Positions 1 through 9,282 of a stretch of DNA of 41,418 bases are shown piece after piece. Source of the DNA: Saprospiraceae bacterium (lineage in GTDB: Bacteria; Bacteroidota; Bacteroidia; Chitinophagales; Saprospiraceae); assembly GCA_020628145.1 (NCBI GenBank), contig JAHDFN010000007.1:1-41418 (forward strand), written 5' to 3'. The number at the start of each line of letters is the position of its first letter. Positions within the stretch are counted from its first letter, which is position 1. Both the position numbers and the translations under genes were made by a program. The notes under the pieces were generated by a model. That model did not search any database, had not been told where the DNA came from, and was given only the letters and a program-made list of their open reading frames with translations.

Positions 1-125
1 TATATGACAAAAAGACGATTCATTTAATAAGTGATTTGATTTGTCCTAGTACTTATAAGAATTTAGGTGATTATGTTGGAATTCATGAAACGAATCGTAA
101 TTTAGTACCTTTCAATACTTGTACT

Positions 126-1523
126 ATGAAAAACACTTTGATAGTCTTTATCCTCATTTGTCTGATTAGCATTTTCCTATACAATCATTCACATGCCCAA
201 AATACATGTGCAACGGCAACTCCAATCACTATCGGAAATAATACCCATTGTTTCAATCCTACTCAAATAGACATCAACCCGGACATGTCCGCCGCAACCG
301 GAAGCGGTGTAGCACCCACTGGTTGTGGAGCAGGAGGAGCCAATGTCGATTATTGGTATTCGTTCACCTCTCCATCTACAGGAAATTTACAGATCACAAT
401 AAAGTATCCCACCAATTCTTCTCCCGTTGATATGGTTTTTTATACGGGAAATTGTGGTACATTGAATGAAGATTTCTGTATTACCGGACAGGTTTTCGAA
501 TTTGGGCAGGAAATAACATTATCTCCTTCAACGTCCTATTTTTTGCAGGTATTGAATGATGCTACCGATGCTAATCCGGGAGTTGCGAATTTTTGTATTC
601 AGGAAAGTATCTGTAGCGCTCCGACGGTCGCTGATGATTTTTGTGCAACTGCAACGGAATTAAATGTGGCCGCTCCTTTCTTCGGCTCAACGGGTTGTAC
701 ATATACGGTCAGTGAATTTGCCGGAACGGTTACCTGTGATATTATACCTATGCCCCCTTTGTTTCAAACAACCAGTACTTTTATTGTGAATGGAAATGGT
801 TGGTACACTTTTGAAGCATCAGCGACTTCCATTGCATTGGATTATGATATTTCCAATTGTAGTGCAGCAGATGCCTCTGCCGGTATTGAAATCGTTATTT
901 GGGATTTGGATGTCTTGAATTGTGCAAATGTGGAAACGGATGCATCCGTATATTGTACGGGGTCTGACGGTTTACAACAAGGAACCGGTACGCTCAACCT
1001 ATCTGGTTTTACAGTGGGTAATGATTATTTGATTATGGTGGATGGAGTAGGGGGAACCAATTGCTTTTATTCTTTCACACCATCGACTGGAATCGTAACC
1101 ATCCCAACAAACGATTTGTGTGACAATGCAGTTCCGATTATATGTGGCAATTCGTATAACGGTATTTTATCCGGTGCTACTAATGATGATGCCCCACCCA
1201 CTTGTGGAGGAATTACGCCTGCAGAGGGTGTTTGGTATTCCATTACAGGAGATGGGAGTGATATTACCCTGAGTACCGATAATGCCGGAACGGCTACCGG
1301 TGTGGATACCCAAATACTCGTTTACGAAGGTTCGTGTGCTTCGCCGGTATGTGTGGGAGCAGATGATGACGGAGGAACAGGAACGACTTCAAGTATAACA
1401 TTTACGTCCAATAATGGAACGGATTATTTCATTTACATAGCCGGTACTTTTACAACCAATTCGGGTTTTGAATTATCAGTAGATTGTATAACCTGTGATG
1501 CGAATTCCGGTTCTTGGAATTAG
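126..1523 (+). CDS. Secreted protein with three Cys-containing beta-sandwich repeats
   Basis: 465 residues from ATG 126. The frame stays open upstream to 36, but the start at 126 puts a clean signal peptide at residues 1-25 (basic start, long hydrophobic core, cleavage after HAQ). Three repeats follow, at about residues 26, 170 and 328. Each opens with a CxxAxPI-like motif (NTCATATPI, DDFCATATEL, NDLCDNAVPI), then a 'WYSF/WYTF/WYSI' strand and a strand near 'YFIYIAG'. This resembles pre-peptidase C-terminal (PPC)-like jelly-roll repeats of Bacteroidota surface proteins. The protein is expected to be exported and may bind ligands or stabilise a partner; no catalytic motif is seen. It ends just after the third repeat with no T9SS sorting domain, unlike most proteins built this way, so it may be 3'-truncated. 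The downstream DNA is decayed. Confidence 0.75.
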   Translation: MKNTLIVFILICLISIFLYNHSHAQNTCATATPITIGNNTHCFNPTQIDINPDMSAATGSGVAPTGCGAGGANVDYWYSFTSPSTGNLQITIKYPTNSSPVDMVFYTGNCGTLNEDFCITGQVFEFGQEITLSPSTSYFLQVLNDATDANPGVANFCIQESICSAPTVADDFCATATELNVAAPFFGSTGCTYTVSEFAGTVTCDIIPMPPLFQTTSTFIVNGNGWYTFEASATSIALDYDISNCSAADASAGIEIVIWDLDVLNCANVETDASVYCTGSDGLQQGTGTLNLSGFTVGNDYLIMVDGVGGTNCFYSFTPSTGIVTIPTNDLCDNAVPIICGNSYNGILSGATNDDAPPTCGGITPAEGVWYSITGDGSDITLSTDNAGTATGVDTQILVYEGSCASPVCVGADDDGGTGTTSSITFTSNNGTDYFIYIAGTFTTNSGFELSVDCITCDANSGSWN

Positions 1524-1578
1524 ATGTTAGTGGATTTAAACATACTTTTCTTATCCAACCAATGTACATGAGCCTAAA

Positions 1579-1848
1579 ATGAAAAATTCAATTATCATAT
1601 TATTCCTCATTGCCGGAGTTACTCACTTGAATGCTCAATGTGATTTTATCAATTCAATTTCAGGAATAAGTCTTTCTTACTACATTGTCAGGTGTTTCTC
1701 CTCCTGACGAATTCTAGTCAAATGTAATGTGTAAGGAGATCCGACACCACGCACGGCAACCGATTTTATTTTTTGTCCTGTACATTATTACTACATGCTG
1801 AAAGGTGATTTACGGAAAGTAGGTTTATGTAAAAAAATAATACTTTGA
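1579..1848 (+). pseudogene. Remnant secreted ORF split by a small mobile element
   Basis: ATG 1579 opens a typical signal peptide (MKNSIIILFLIAGVTHLNAQ) but the frame stops after 42 codons, inside the inserted element. Removing 1686-1796 (the element plus one copy of its 9-bp flanking repeat) joins codon 35 to an ATG codon and gives a continuous 52-codon frame ending in KKIIL and TGA at 1846-1848. The tail resembles the last residues of T9SS sorting domains, which often end in KK/KIVL-type strings. My inference is that a longer secreted gene first lost its middle and was then hit by the element, or that it was always a tiny exported peptide. The exact reading-frame restoration is directly visible; the ancestral function is not. 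Confidence 0.5.
1677..1796 (-). mobile_element. Diverged, shortened copy (A) of a non-autonomous hairpin element
   Basis: About 102 bp (1686-1787) homologous, in inverted orientation, to the intact element at 39975-40108. Shared exact blocks are TTGTCAGGTGTT (1685-1696), ACACCACGCACGGCAAC (1744-1760) and TTTTTTGTCCTGTAC (1769-1783). It is flanked by the 9-bp direct repeat TTACTACAT (1677-1685 and 1788-1796), the same length as the duplication around copy B. Relative to B it lacks about 30 bp at its left end, including one terminal inverted repeat, and begins at the internal hairpin arm. The other terminal repeat is reduced to TGTCCTGTAC. There is no coding capacity. Confidence 0.75.
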
Positions 1849-2049
1849 AATGTGGTTTAATTGGTTGATTTACAAGTATTTGTATGTGATTTGTTTTTTT
1901 ATGTTTTCAATTTGAAGAATCGATGTGTTTTCGAATCATAATATTCTGCTGTTTTTGCATAGAATTCTGTTCTTTTCTTTGTAAGTTAGTATGATTTTAT
2001 AAACTGAGACTAACCAAACACCCTTACCTTAAACCAAACTAATTGAACT

Positions 2050-2541
2050 ATGAGAAACATCCTCTTTGTCCTTTTGTTAGGGATACTATTAGTAGGTCTG
2101 GCTTACTTCCTATTTCCTTCTGCAAACACGTCGGAAGAACAGAAGAGTGATGCAGGGGAAGTAAAAGCCCTTTCCATTGCCCAACGTTCTGCTTCTCATC
2201 CCGAATTACTGGGCCAATGGTCTTTGGATGATGTCAAATATGAACTGAAAAGAGAAGAAGAAAAAGATCCTACAGGTGTTGAAAACTTTCTGTGGAGAGA
2301 CGTTTACAAACACGACTTACCCGTAACTTTCTTGGAAGGGAATAAATTCCAGTTCCAAAAAGATGAAAAACGGGTAGATGCCTTCTTCAAAATCAAAGGC
2401 AATGATATAGAACTACATTTCCCATCAAATGACGGAAAATCCAGTTATACGACTTATACTTATGAGCTGAATAAGGATGTACTTATTCTAAAAAGGGAAG
2501 ATCCGTTGCTTTCCGAACAATATACATTCAATAAATTATAA
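2050..2541 (+). CDS. Membrane-anchored lipocalin-like hypothetical protein
   Basis: 163 residues. One N-terminal hydrophobic segment (residues 3-22, no clear cleavage site) acts as an anchor or uncleaved signal, followed by a charged spacer. A periplasmic domain begins with LLGQW at about residues 53-57, a motif typical of small lipocalin-like / DUF4488-type proteins, and shows alternating strands to the C-terminus (KFQFQKD, FFKIKGNDIELHF, LILKRED). No catalytic motif is seen and I do not recognise a specific family. It lies 64 bp upstream of the giant T9SS protein on the same strand, so the two may be co-transcribed; a small 6-bp hairpin (CTTAG/CTAAG, about 2560-2577) sits between them. Confidence 0.6.
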   Translation: MRNILFVLLLGILLVGLAYFLFPSANTSEEQKSDAGEVKALSIAQRSASHPELLGQWSLDDVKYELKREEEKDPTGVENFLWRDVYKHDLPVTFLEGNKFQFQKDEKRVDAFFKIKGNDIELHFPSNDGKSSYTTYTYELNKDVLILKREDPLLSEQYTFNKL

Positions 2542-2605
2542 ACATACTAAAAAGGGAATCTTAGGTTTTCTAAGAAGCCACACTCAATTACGAAATTCAA
2601 TCATT

Positions 2606-5600
2606 ATGAAACAGATTTACTCAACGCTTATTTTCTTGTTTATGGCTTCTTGGCTGATGGCCCAGAATGTCAATCTGCAAGTTGAAATCATAACACAACA
2701 AAGAACCAATTACGGGGATTGCTTCGGTTGTTTTGATCCTGATCCTACTTGGAATATATCCGGTTCCCATAATGGGTCGGGTGGAGGAACCACAGGAATA
2801 TGTTGGTATTATGAAGAAATGGCCGGTACGACTTGGGATTTGACCACAACGACCTGTGGTGGCCAACCTTGTACAGCCGATGTCATTGATGTTAACGGTT
2901 CTACCGCTACTAGTTTCTCTTTGGCTTTTGATGGTTGGGAGGAAGATGGTTGTGATGGTGATTGTGTTTATGGTACAGGTCTCTTCTGTAATGACGATAC
3001 ACGTAGGTGCAATAGTCCTAATCCATTAGTGGCTAATGTCCAATTCAGAGAAGATGCTCCTTGTACATGGCACTCCGATTGGTCGCCCTGGTGTGGCGAT
3101 TTTCGTTTTCAATATAGATACTATTGGGAATTCGATGACCCACCGGGTATCGCTACACAGCCCTTGGCCAATAATGTGGCTTGTTCCAATACCGGGGTTC
3201 CTATAGAATTGACGGCTGCTGCTACTTTGGATGCATGGGGAAATACAACAGGTCTTCATTATCAATGGCAGATATCTGAAAATACAGCTTGTCCGGGTAG
3301 TAATTGGGTGGATATTCCCGGAGCTACTTCCCCAACTCTTTCTACATTTGCTATTGCCGGTACAAGGTTGTATCGGGTAGTCATTACTTCCAATTGTTCT
3401 GCGAACTTTTCATCGAATACAATAACCTCCAATTGCTCCGTAGTTACTTATAATCCTATGGATGGTTCTTCGAATGCTCCCGGAGGTTATCCTTATGGAA
3501 TTGGAGACAACCCGCCGCCGATTCAATCCGGTATTTGCAATTCCACGGTTTTACCTGGAACCAATCATGCTTTGGGTACATTACAACCCCCTATAGTAGA
3601 TGGTATAAACAATATTACAAGTTATTCTTGGTCGGCCACAGGAGGCGGACTTTCTTCGACAACAGGCTCATCTGTTTCTTGGACAGCTCCTTCTACGAGT
3701 GGTGCTTATACCATCACAGTTCAATATTTGGATGGTTGTGGGGTTCCATCATCATCATCATGTTTAGTTACAGTAGGTGCCCCGGATTGTGATTTTGTTT
3801 ATGTATCTCCTTCGGGTAGTGATAGCCCCGCTGCCGGAGGCGGCCCCACTTCTCCTTATGCTACCTTATCTTATGCTTTGGCGAATAGAGGGGTAAGGAA
3901 TCATATCAAAATGAAAAACGGCCCTTATACAGAAGGGAACATATTGGAATTACAGTCAGATGTGATCATTGAAGGTGGATACGAAGAAACAGGAGGGATC
4001 TGGACGAAAAGTTCTACCTCTTCTACAGTCATAACTTGTAATGGAACAGAGGTGTTCGATAATAATGTAGCTCACAGAATGGGTTTCCGCTCTGATGCCG
4101 ATAATAATTGGAAATTGATCGATTTGGATATCCGAACGAATCCGATTACAAATACCTATACTACAAACCATAGTGGATATTCCAATTATGCACTTTATAT
4201 AATGGGTTCATCAGGGTATGAAGTCATTCGTTGTAACATCCAAAGTGGAAATGCTTCGAATGGGGATGGAGATAATGATCCTGCCTCTTATAATCCTACA
4301 TGGGATGGTGGCAGTGGATCACAAGGTTCTGTAGGTTCTACAGGCGGTGCTGGAGAGTGTACTTGTAATATAGGTGCTGATGATGGTGGTAGTGGTGGTA
4401 ATGGCGGTGGCGGTGGCGGCGGCGGTGCTAACGCCGGTAATGCCGGCGGTGGTAATGCCCAAGGCGGTGGTGCCGGTGGTAGAGGTGGTAACGGTCGTCC
4501 TGATAATTCCTCTTCAAATGGATTTTCGGGTAATCCCGGGACTGCTCCGGCGGGTTCTGGTAGTACGGCCGGTGGTGGTGGTTCCGGTGGTACTCAGGAT
4601 GGAGATAATTCCTGTGATACCAATGGAGCACAAGCCGGAGGTACTTCTACCGATGGTGGCGATAATGGAACACCGGGGACAAATGCCACAGCAGGTACTT
4701 TTGCAGGAGGATATTATGTGCCAGGAAACGGTACTGATGGAACTGCAGGTAGAGGTGGTGCAGGCGGCGGCGGCGGCGGCGGTGCTGGCCGAGATACAGG
4801 AGGATGTGATGCTGCCGGTGGTGGTGGTTCCGGTGGTTCCGGTGGTGGTGGCGGCGGTGGTGCCGGTGCCGGTGCCGGAGGAGGAGGTTCCTCATTTGGT
4901 ATTTATCTGTATAATAATACAGGGGCCGGAATAATTGTGAATTCAAGTATTTCTTCAGGAACTCCCGGTGCCGGTGGTGATGGTGGAGATGGAGGTAATG
5001 GTGGCCCTGCCAGAGGTGCAGGTGCTTTAGGTAACTGCTGTGGAGATGGTGATTCCAATAGAGGTAATCGAGGTGGAGGAAGTTCCGCCGGTGGTGTTGG
5101 TGGAGCTGGTGGTAATGGTGCTCCCGGTACAAACGATGCCATTAGGTACAATGGAGGGATATTACCAACAATACCTGCCGGAATCACTGTGAATTCTACC
5201 AATGCTGGAGGACTAATTCCGGCAGCTCCTGTTGTTACCATAGAATATAACAATGCCAGGATATGTAAGAATTCGGTTTTGCCCATAACGACCACGATGG
5301 CGAATTGGGGATTACCGGCTGGTATGGAATATGTCGATCTTGACGGAGATGGAACTCCTGATTATACGGATGCGAGTCTAAGTGCAGAAATCTATTCAAC
5401 CATCACATCCGGTGACTTGGATCTGATGGCTGGTGGACAAACTTTCCATTCGTATTTACAAATTGCAGCTATTGACAGACCACTGAGTACACTGACGATT
5501 ACAAACTCATCAATCTGTGCCAATCAGTTTGTAGATCTTGAAGCGACGGATTGGACCGGAGGTACCGAATTGGAATATTCTTGGGAAGTATTCCAAGGAG

Positions 5601-8542
5601 ATTTGGGAAGTCTGGGAAGTATGGTTTACTCATATACGACGGCTGATCCCACTAATACGGGGCCTTATTCAACTCCTGGCACATATACGGTTGTATATCA
5701 GGTAAGGGAAGAATGTTGTGGTTGGTCTATTCCGGTCTTTAAAACATTTGTCGTCAATCCTGATATTGCCAATAACTTCATCACTCCTACCGTCACTGAA
5801 GTTTGTGATAATGCAGTTACTGCCTTGATTGATGGTTCTGTCCCAACGGGAGGAGATGGTTCGTACACTTATGCATGGGAAGTCAGTACCGATGGTGTTA
5901 CATTTACACCTATTGCAGGTGCTACGGGTGAAGATTATGATCCTTTACCGACATATAGTACGCCCGGAACTTATTATTTCCAAAGAATCGTTACTTCCGG
6001 AGGATGCGAAAATACAAGTAACACGGTAACTATAGAAGTATTGCAACATTCTGATCCTCCAACAGAAATCACATATGCTTATGTTGACCCGGTAGATGGT
6101 TGTAATGGTGGTACGGTAGAGTTGACTATCGTAGGAGGAATGTTGGGTACAAATGCGACATGGACATTATATCTCGGCGATCCGGCTACTACCGGCGTTA
6201 TTGTAAGGGATAATATCAATAGCAATACGACAACCATTCTGGTGCCTGAAACCGGAACTTATTATATTCAGGCTGAAGACGGGTGTAATGTGACCACACC
6301 GGTATCTGTTGAGGTTGTAATACCTGTTTCTTCTACCGATCCGACTTCATTGACTTCCGATCCTGTGTATCTGTGTGGTACGGGTAGTGTGGATTTGACA
6401 TTGGCCGGAGGAACATTGGGAAGTGGTGCTTCCTGGTATCTATTCGATTCTGATCCAACCGCAGGTGGAGCAATGCCTCCTTATGCGGGAAGTGCCATCC
6501 AATCCAGTATGGATGCTGCTCCTACATTTACAGTAAGTGGTGTCAGTTCAACGACTACATTCTATGTTTTGGCTGAAGGCACTTGTAATACGACTGCTGC
6601 TGCATCTGTTGAAGTGGTGGTTAATACACCTCCGGTCATGCCGACTTTGATGACGGCTAATCCCTCTGCTTTCTGTGGAGCGACTCCGGTCACATTCGAT
6701 ATTCCTCCTACGGGTTGGGATTTAGGTACGGATGGCCAATTTGTACTCTATAATGGAACACCGGGGGATCCGGGTGTGATTGGATTCAATGTAGCAGGAT
6801 TCCCTTACAGTTTCCCATTCTCAGTAAATACGACTACTACATTCCAACTATATATTGAAAGTGCATTATGTGGAAATGTAGGACCGGTTACAGCTACTAT
6901 CACCATTGATATGGATAGTCCGACGGCTGCAGATCCGAATATAGTCGTTTGTGGAGGAACTCCTTCATCCTACGATGTGACCCAACATAATGCGGAAGTA
7001 AATGCAACAGGTACAGTACTATGGTATGACGGCGATCCGAATTCAGGAGGAACTTTCATATCTAGTCCAACAATGGTTGATTTGACTACGGTTGATCTAT
7101 GGGCCTTGGTGACGGATGGTGGTGCTTGTGTGGCATCGGTTGGTGCAACTGTCAGTTTGGTTGCGAGTCCTACTGTTGCCATTACCGGTAGTACGGAAAC
7201 ATGTAATGATGGAACGAGTACGGTAACATTAACTGCTGATGCCGGCTTTTCTACCTATGTATGGTCTCCTTCGGGTTCCGGACAAAGTATCAGTGCATTG
7301 GCAGGAACTTATACTGTAACAGCAACGGATGCAAGCGGATGTACCGCTTCCGCCACCCATACGGTAACCGGTGTTCCCTGTATGTTGAGCATTACCGATC
7401 CTTGTGTTTGTTTGGATAATGCCACGACAGGTTCTGATGGTCAATTTGGAGAGGTTTTGGGTATCATGGGGCCTGATGGTGACACTTGGACAATTACCAA
7501 TGTAACCGGTTTATCCTATGTTAATAATGCAGATGTGACTGAAACGGCAACTGTCGGAACGGTTTATCCTACGAATCTGGTTACAGGTGCTACATTTACA
7601 GAGTCTTCAGGTTCTCCGGGAGATTTTGCTCTGGCTGGAGTTCATATAGATAATGTCGGATATACCATTGAGGTAACCAGTACATTGACCGGTAAGGTAT
7701 TGTCATTGAGTCCTACTCCATGTCAATATATCGATGCTTTGGATTTGGATTTCACTTATGCTGATGATTGTGATGAGAACATTACAGTATTATATATGCC
7801 GGGAGTAACGGGAACACCGACCTATACTTTGCTTGAAATTGATGGTTCGCCGGTAGCTCCGGTATCCAATACGACAGGAGCCTTTATCCTAGATGGAGTT
7901 TCGACAGCTACATTCAATGTCGAGGCGGATAACCAGTATTGTATATCGCAAAGAATAGTGATTGATTTCACTACGGATTGTGGTGGATTCCTTCCTGTGG
8001 AATTATTGGATTTCTATGGTTATGCCAAAGAAAAGGTCAATACCTTGCATTGGATAACGGCAACAGAAGAAAATACCAAATACCATATTATTGAAAGATC
8101 CAATAATGGTACTTCCGATTTCAGGGAAATCGGAAGGGTGGATGCTGCCGGGAATTCAGTAGAGGAAGTCCAATATGAATTGGATGATCAAAACCCGCTT
8201 CAGTTGGGTTATTATAGAATCCGTACGGTTGATTTGGATGGTGCGGAATCTTTGTCCAATATCATATCCATTTCCCGGGATGATAAAGGTTTGGGTATCA
8301 TGAATGTTTATCCGGTACCAACCAAGGGTAGTGCTACGATAGAATTTATTTCTGCATTCAATACTTCCGTAGATATCAGAATTGTTGATGTAGCCGGAAG
8401 ATTGATAGCTACAGATATTTATGAAGTCTCCGAAGGATTGAATTTATATCAACTGGATTTATCCAAGTATGCTTCGGGTATTTATTTCGTAAGTATGAAT
8501 GATGGTAATTCCGAATTTACAACTCGACTTGTAAAGGAATAA
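2606..8542 (+). CDS. Giant T9SS-secreted adhesin-like protein with glycine-rich stalk
   Basis: 1978 residues. Signal peptide 1-20 (ends MAQ). About 21-180 is a Cys-rich domain rich in aromatics, then Ig-like repeats to about 394. About 395-560 looks like a DUF1565/right-handed beta-helix start (VYVSPSGSD, then ILELQSDVIIEGGY). About 565-842 is a very Gly-rich, GGxGG-patterned low-complexity segment. About 900-1790 holds successive Ig/PKD-like modules, many opening with VCxG/LCGxG and closing with a 'TYYIQAE/TFYVLAE' strand. From about 1797 is the conserved pre-CTD module (PVELLDFYGYA), and about 1898-1978 is a T9SS type-A sorting domain (NVYPVPTKG through GIYFVSM to RLVKE). Expected to cross the outer membrane by the type IX system and remain surface-attached or released. 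No enzyme motif is visible, so adhesion or matrix function is an inference. Confidence 0.85.
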   Translation: MKQIYSTLIFLFMASWLMAQNVNLQVEIITQQRTNYGDCFGCFDPDPTWNISGSHNGSGGGTTGICWYYEEMAGTTWDLTTTTCGGQPCTADVIDVNGSTATSFSLAFDGWEEDGCDGDCVYGTGLFCNDDTRRCNSPNPLVANVQFREDAPCTWHSDWSPWCGDFRFQYRYYWEFDDPPGIATQPLANNVACSNTGVPIELTAAATLDAWGNTTGLHYQWQISENTACPGSNWVDIPGATSPTLSTFAIAGTRLYRVVITSNCSANFSSNTITSNCSVVTYNPMDGSSNAPGGYPYGIGDNPPPIQSGICNSTVLPGTNHALGTLQPPIVDGINNITSYSWSATGGGLSSTTGSSVSWTAPSTSGAYTITVQYLDGCGVPSSSSCLVTVGAPDCDFVYVSPSGSDSPAAGGGPTSPYATLSYALANRGVRNHIKMKNGPYTEGNILELQSDVIIEGGYEETGGIWTKSSTSSTVITCNGTEVFDNNVAHRMGFRSDADNNWKLIDLDIRTNPITNTYTTNHSGYSNYALYIMGSSGYEVIRCNIQSGNASNGDGDNDPASYNPTWDGGSGSQGSVGSTGGAGECTCNIGADDGGSGGNGGGGGGGGANAGNAGGGNAQGGGAGGRGGNGRPDNSSSNGFSGNPGTAPAGSGSTAGGGGSGGTQDGDNSCDTNGAQAGGTSTDGGDNGTPGTNATAGTFAGGYYVPGNGTDGTAGRGGAGGGGGGGAGRDTGGCDAAGGGGSGGSGGGGGGGAGAGAGGGGSSFGIYLYNNTGAGIIVNSSISSGTPGAGGDGGDGGNGGPARGAGALGNCCGDGDSNRGNRGGGSSAGGVGGAGGNGAPGTNDAIRYNGGILPTIPAGITVNSTNAGGLIPAAPVVTIEYNNARICKNSVLPITTTMANWGLPAGMEYVDLDGDGTPDYTDASLSAEIYSTITSGDLDLMAGGQTFHSYLQIAAIDRPLSTLTITNSSICANQFVDLEATDWTGGTELEYSWEVFQGDLGSLGSMVYSYTTADPTNTGPYSTPGTYTVVYQVREECCGWSIPVFKTFVVNPDIANNFITPTVTEVCDNAVTALIDGSVPTGGDGSYTYAWEVSTDGVTFTPIAGATGEDYDPLPTYSTPGTYYFQRIVTSGGCENTSNTVTIEVLQHSDPPTEITYAYVDPVDGCNGGTVELTIVGGMLGTNATWTLYLGDPATTGVIVRDNINSNTTTILVPETGTYYIQAEDGCNVTTPVSVEVVIPVSSTDPTSLTSDPVYLCGTGSVDLTLAGGTLGSGASWYLFDSDPTAGGAMPPYAGSAIQSSMDAAPTFTVSGVSSTTTFYVLAEGTCNTTAAASVEVVVNTPPVMPTLMTANPSAFCGATPVTFDIPPTGWDLGTDGQFVLYNGTPGDPGVIGFNVAGFPYSFPFSVNTTTTFQLYIESALCGNVGPVTATITIDMDSPTAADPNIVVCGGTPSSYDVTQHNAEVNATGTVLWYDGDPNSGGTFISSPTMVDLTTVDLWALVTDGGACVASVGATVSLVASPTVAITGSTETCNDGTSTVTLTADAGFSTYVWSPSGSGQSISALAGTYTVTATDASGCTASATHTVTGVPCMLSITDPCVCLDNATTGSDGQFGEVLGIMGPDGDTWTITNVTGLSYVNNADVTETATVGTVYPTNLVTGATFTESSGSPGDFALAGVHIDNVGYTIEVTSTLTGKVLSLSPTPCQYIDALDLDFTYADDCDENITVLYMPGVTGTPTYTLLEIDGSPVAPVSNTTGAFILDGVSTATFNVEADNQYCISQRIVIDFTTDCGGFLPVELLDFYGYAKEKVNTLHWITATEENTKYHIIERSNNGTSDFREIGRVDAAGNSVEEVQYELDDQNPLQLGYYRIRTVDLDGAESLSNIISISRDDKGLGIMNVYPVPTKGSATIEFISAFNTSVDIRIVDVAGRLIATDIYEVSEGLNLYQLDLSKYASGIYFVSMNDGNSEFTTRLVKE

Positions 8543-8565
8543 TACCTGATTCATAAATTCAAAAA

Positions 8566-8606
8566 AAATAAAAGGTTGTGATTGTGAAAATTGCAACCTT
8601 TTATTT
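8566..8606 (+). terminator. Terminator of the giant T9SS gene
   Basis: Hairpin of AAATAAAAGGTTG (8566-8578) with CAACCTTTTATTT (8594-8606), followed by further T. It lies 23 bp after the stop codon. The A/T-flanked symmetric stem could also work on the other strand. Confidence 0.8.
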
Positions 8607-8648
8607 TTTATTCTAATTTAAATACGCTATTAAACGACCACATTTTTT

Positions 8649-9041
8649 ATGGGATTCAACTTCAATTACAAATATTTATTTCTGACGATTTTTATTTTTT
8701 TAATCGAATTATTTATTGCCTTATTTGTTAAGGATAAAATCATTCGTCCATTCGTTGGGGATGTGTTGGTTGTAATTCTGATTTATTCTTTTATCCGAAT
8801 TTTTATTTCAGGGGATTATAGGAAATTAATCCTTGGTGTTTTTATTTTATCCTGTGGTGTGGAAATCGCTCAGTATTTTAACATTGTTGAATCATTAGGA
8901 TTGGGAAAATATAAATGGGCGAGAATTATTATCGGAACTACTTTTTCAGTTTGGGATATTGTTGCTTATGCAATCGGGGCATTATTGATTTTTCCGATTG
9001 AATTGAAATGGATAAATAACACGAATCATCCCGGATTTTAA
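8649..9041 (+). CDS. DUF2809 family integral membrane protein
   Basis: 130 residues with four predicted membrane helices (about 8-27, 37-54, 60-77, 94-115) and the family's features: a charged RPFVGDVLVV stretch after helix 1, a GVEIAQYF motif, and a C-terminal TFSVWDIVAYAIGALL helix. The full length matches the usual 120-140 residues of this family. Function is unknown. It stands alone between two terminators, so it is probably a monocistronic unit. The start at 8649 is the only ATG that includes the first helix. Confidence 0.8.
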   Translation: MGFNFNYKYLFLTIFIFLIELFIALFVKDKIIRPFVGDVLVVILIYSFIRIFISGDYRKLILGVFILSCGVEIAQYFNIVESLGLGKYKWARIIIGTTFSVWDIVAYAIGALLIFPIELKWINNTNHPGF

Positions 9042-9068
9042 TTCGAACATGAAATTCGGGATTGTTTT
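9028..9068 (+). terminator. Terminator overlapping the end of the DUF2809 gene
   Basis: ATCCCGGATTT (9028-9038, inside the last codons) pairs with AAATTCGGGAT (9052-9062) with one G-U pair, followed by TGTTTTAT. Confidence 0.65.
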
Positions 9069-9243
9069 ATAGAAGTATTAGAATAATGTTTGATAAGGTT
9101 TTTCTAATGTATTTTTCTCCCTTCGGTCCAAAACCGCTCATCAATTTCTAAAATCCCTACAAGGATTCGGGATTTCTTTACGGAATTCATTCTCTATGCT
9201 ATAGAAAAAGATAACTTAATCTTTCGCATACATTTTTATAATC

Positions 9244-9282
9244 TAAAAATCCGGAATCCCCAACAATTTCAAAATTCGGGAT
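9244..9282 (-). terminator. Imperfect terminator for the PBP1-like lipoprotein gene
   Basis: Read on the - strand, ATCCCGAAT (9274-9282) pairs with ATTCCGGAT (9249-9257) with one mismatch, and is followed by TTTTTAG. It sits 15 bp past the stop codon at 9297. The stem is weak, so confidence is moderate. Confidence 0.45.

Larger units (their letters stand above)
1524..2049. other. Intergenic stretch with decayed secreted ORF and mobile-element copy A
   Basis: 526 bases without an intact gene. It holds a broken secreted ORF (1579-1848) interrupted by element copy A (1677-1796). From about 1849 to 2049 the DNA is AT-rich; I see no ORF or strong hairpin there, only the presumed leader of the gene at 2050. 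Confidence 0.6.

Noticed and set aside
2560-2577. Small hairpin (CTTAG/CTAAG) between the lipocalin-like gene and the giant T9SS gene as a terminator
   Set aside because: Only a 5-6 bp A/T-rich stem without a following T run; too weak to call.
4374-5295. Long open frames on both strands across the Gly-rich segment (e.g. Val/Met-rich on +, His- or Pro-rich on -)
   Set aside because: They are by-products of the GGN repeat, which contains few stop codons in any frame. Their compositions are extreme and they overlap a well-supported gene with signal peptide and sorting domain.
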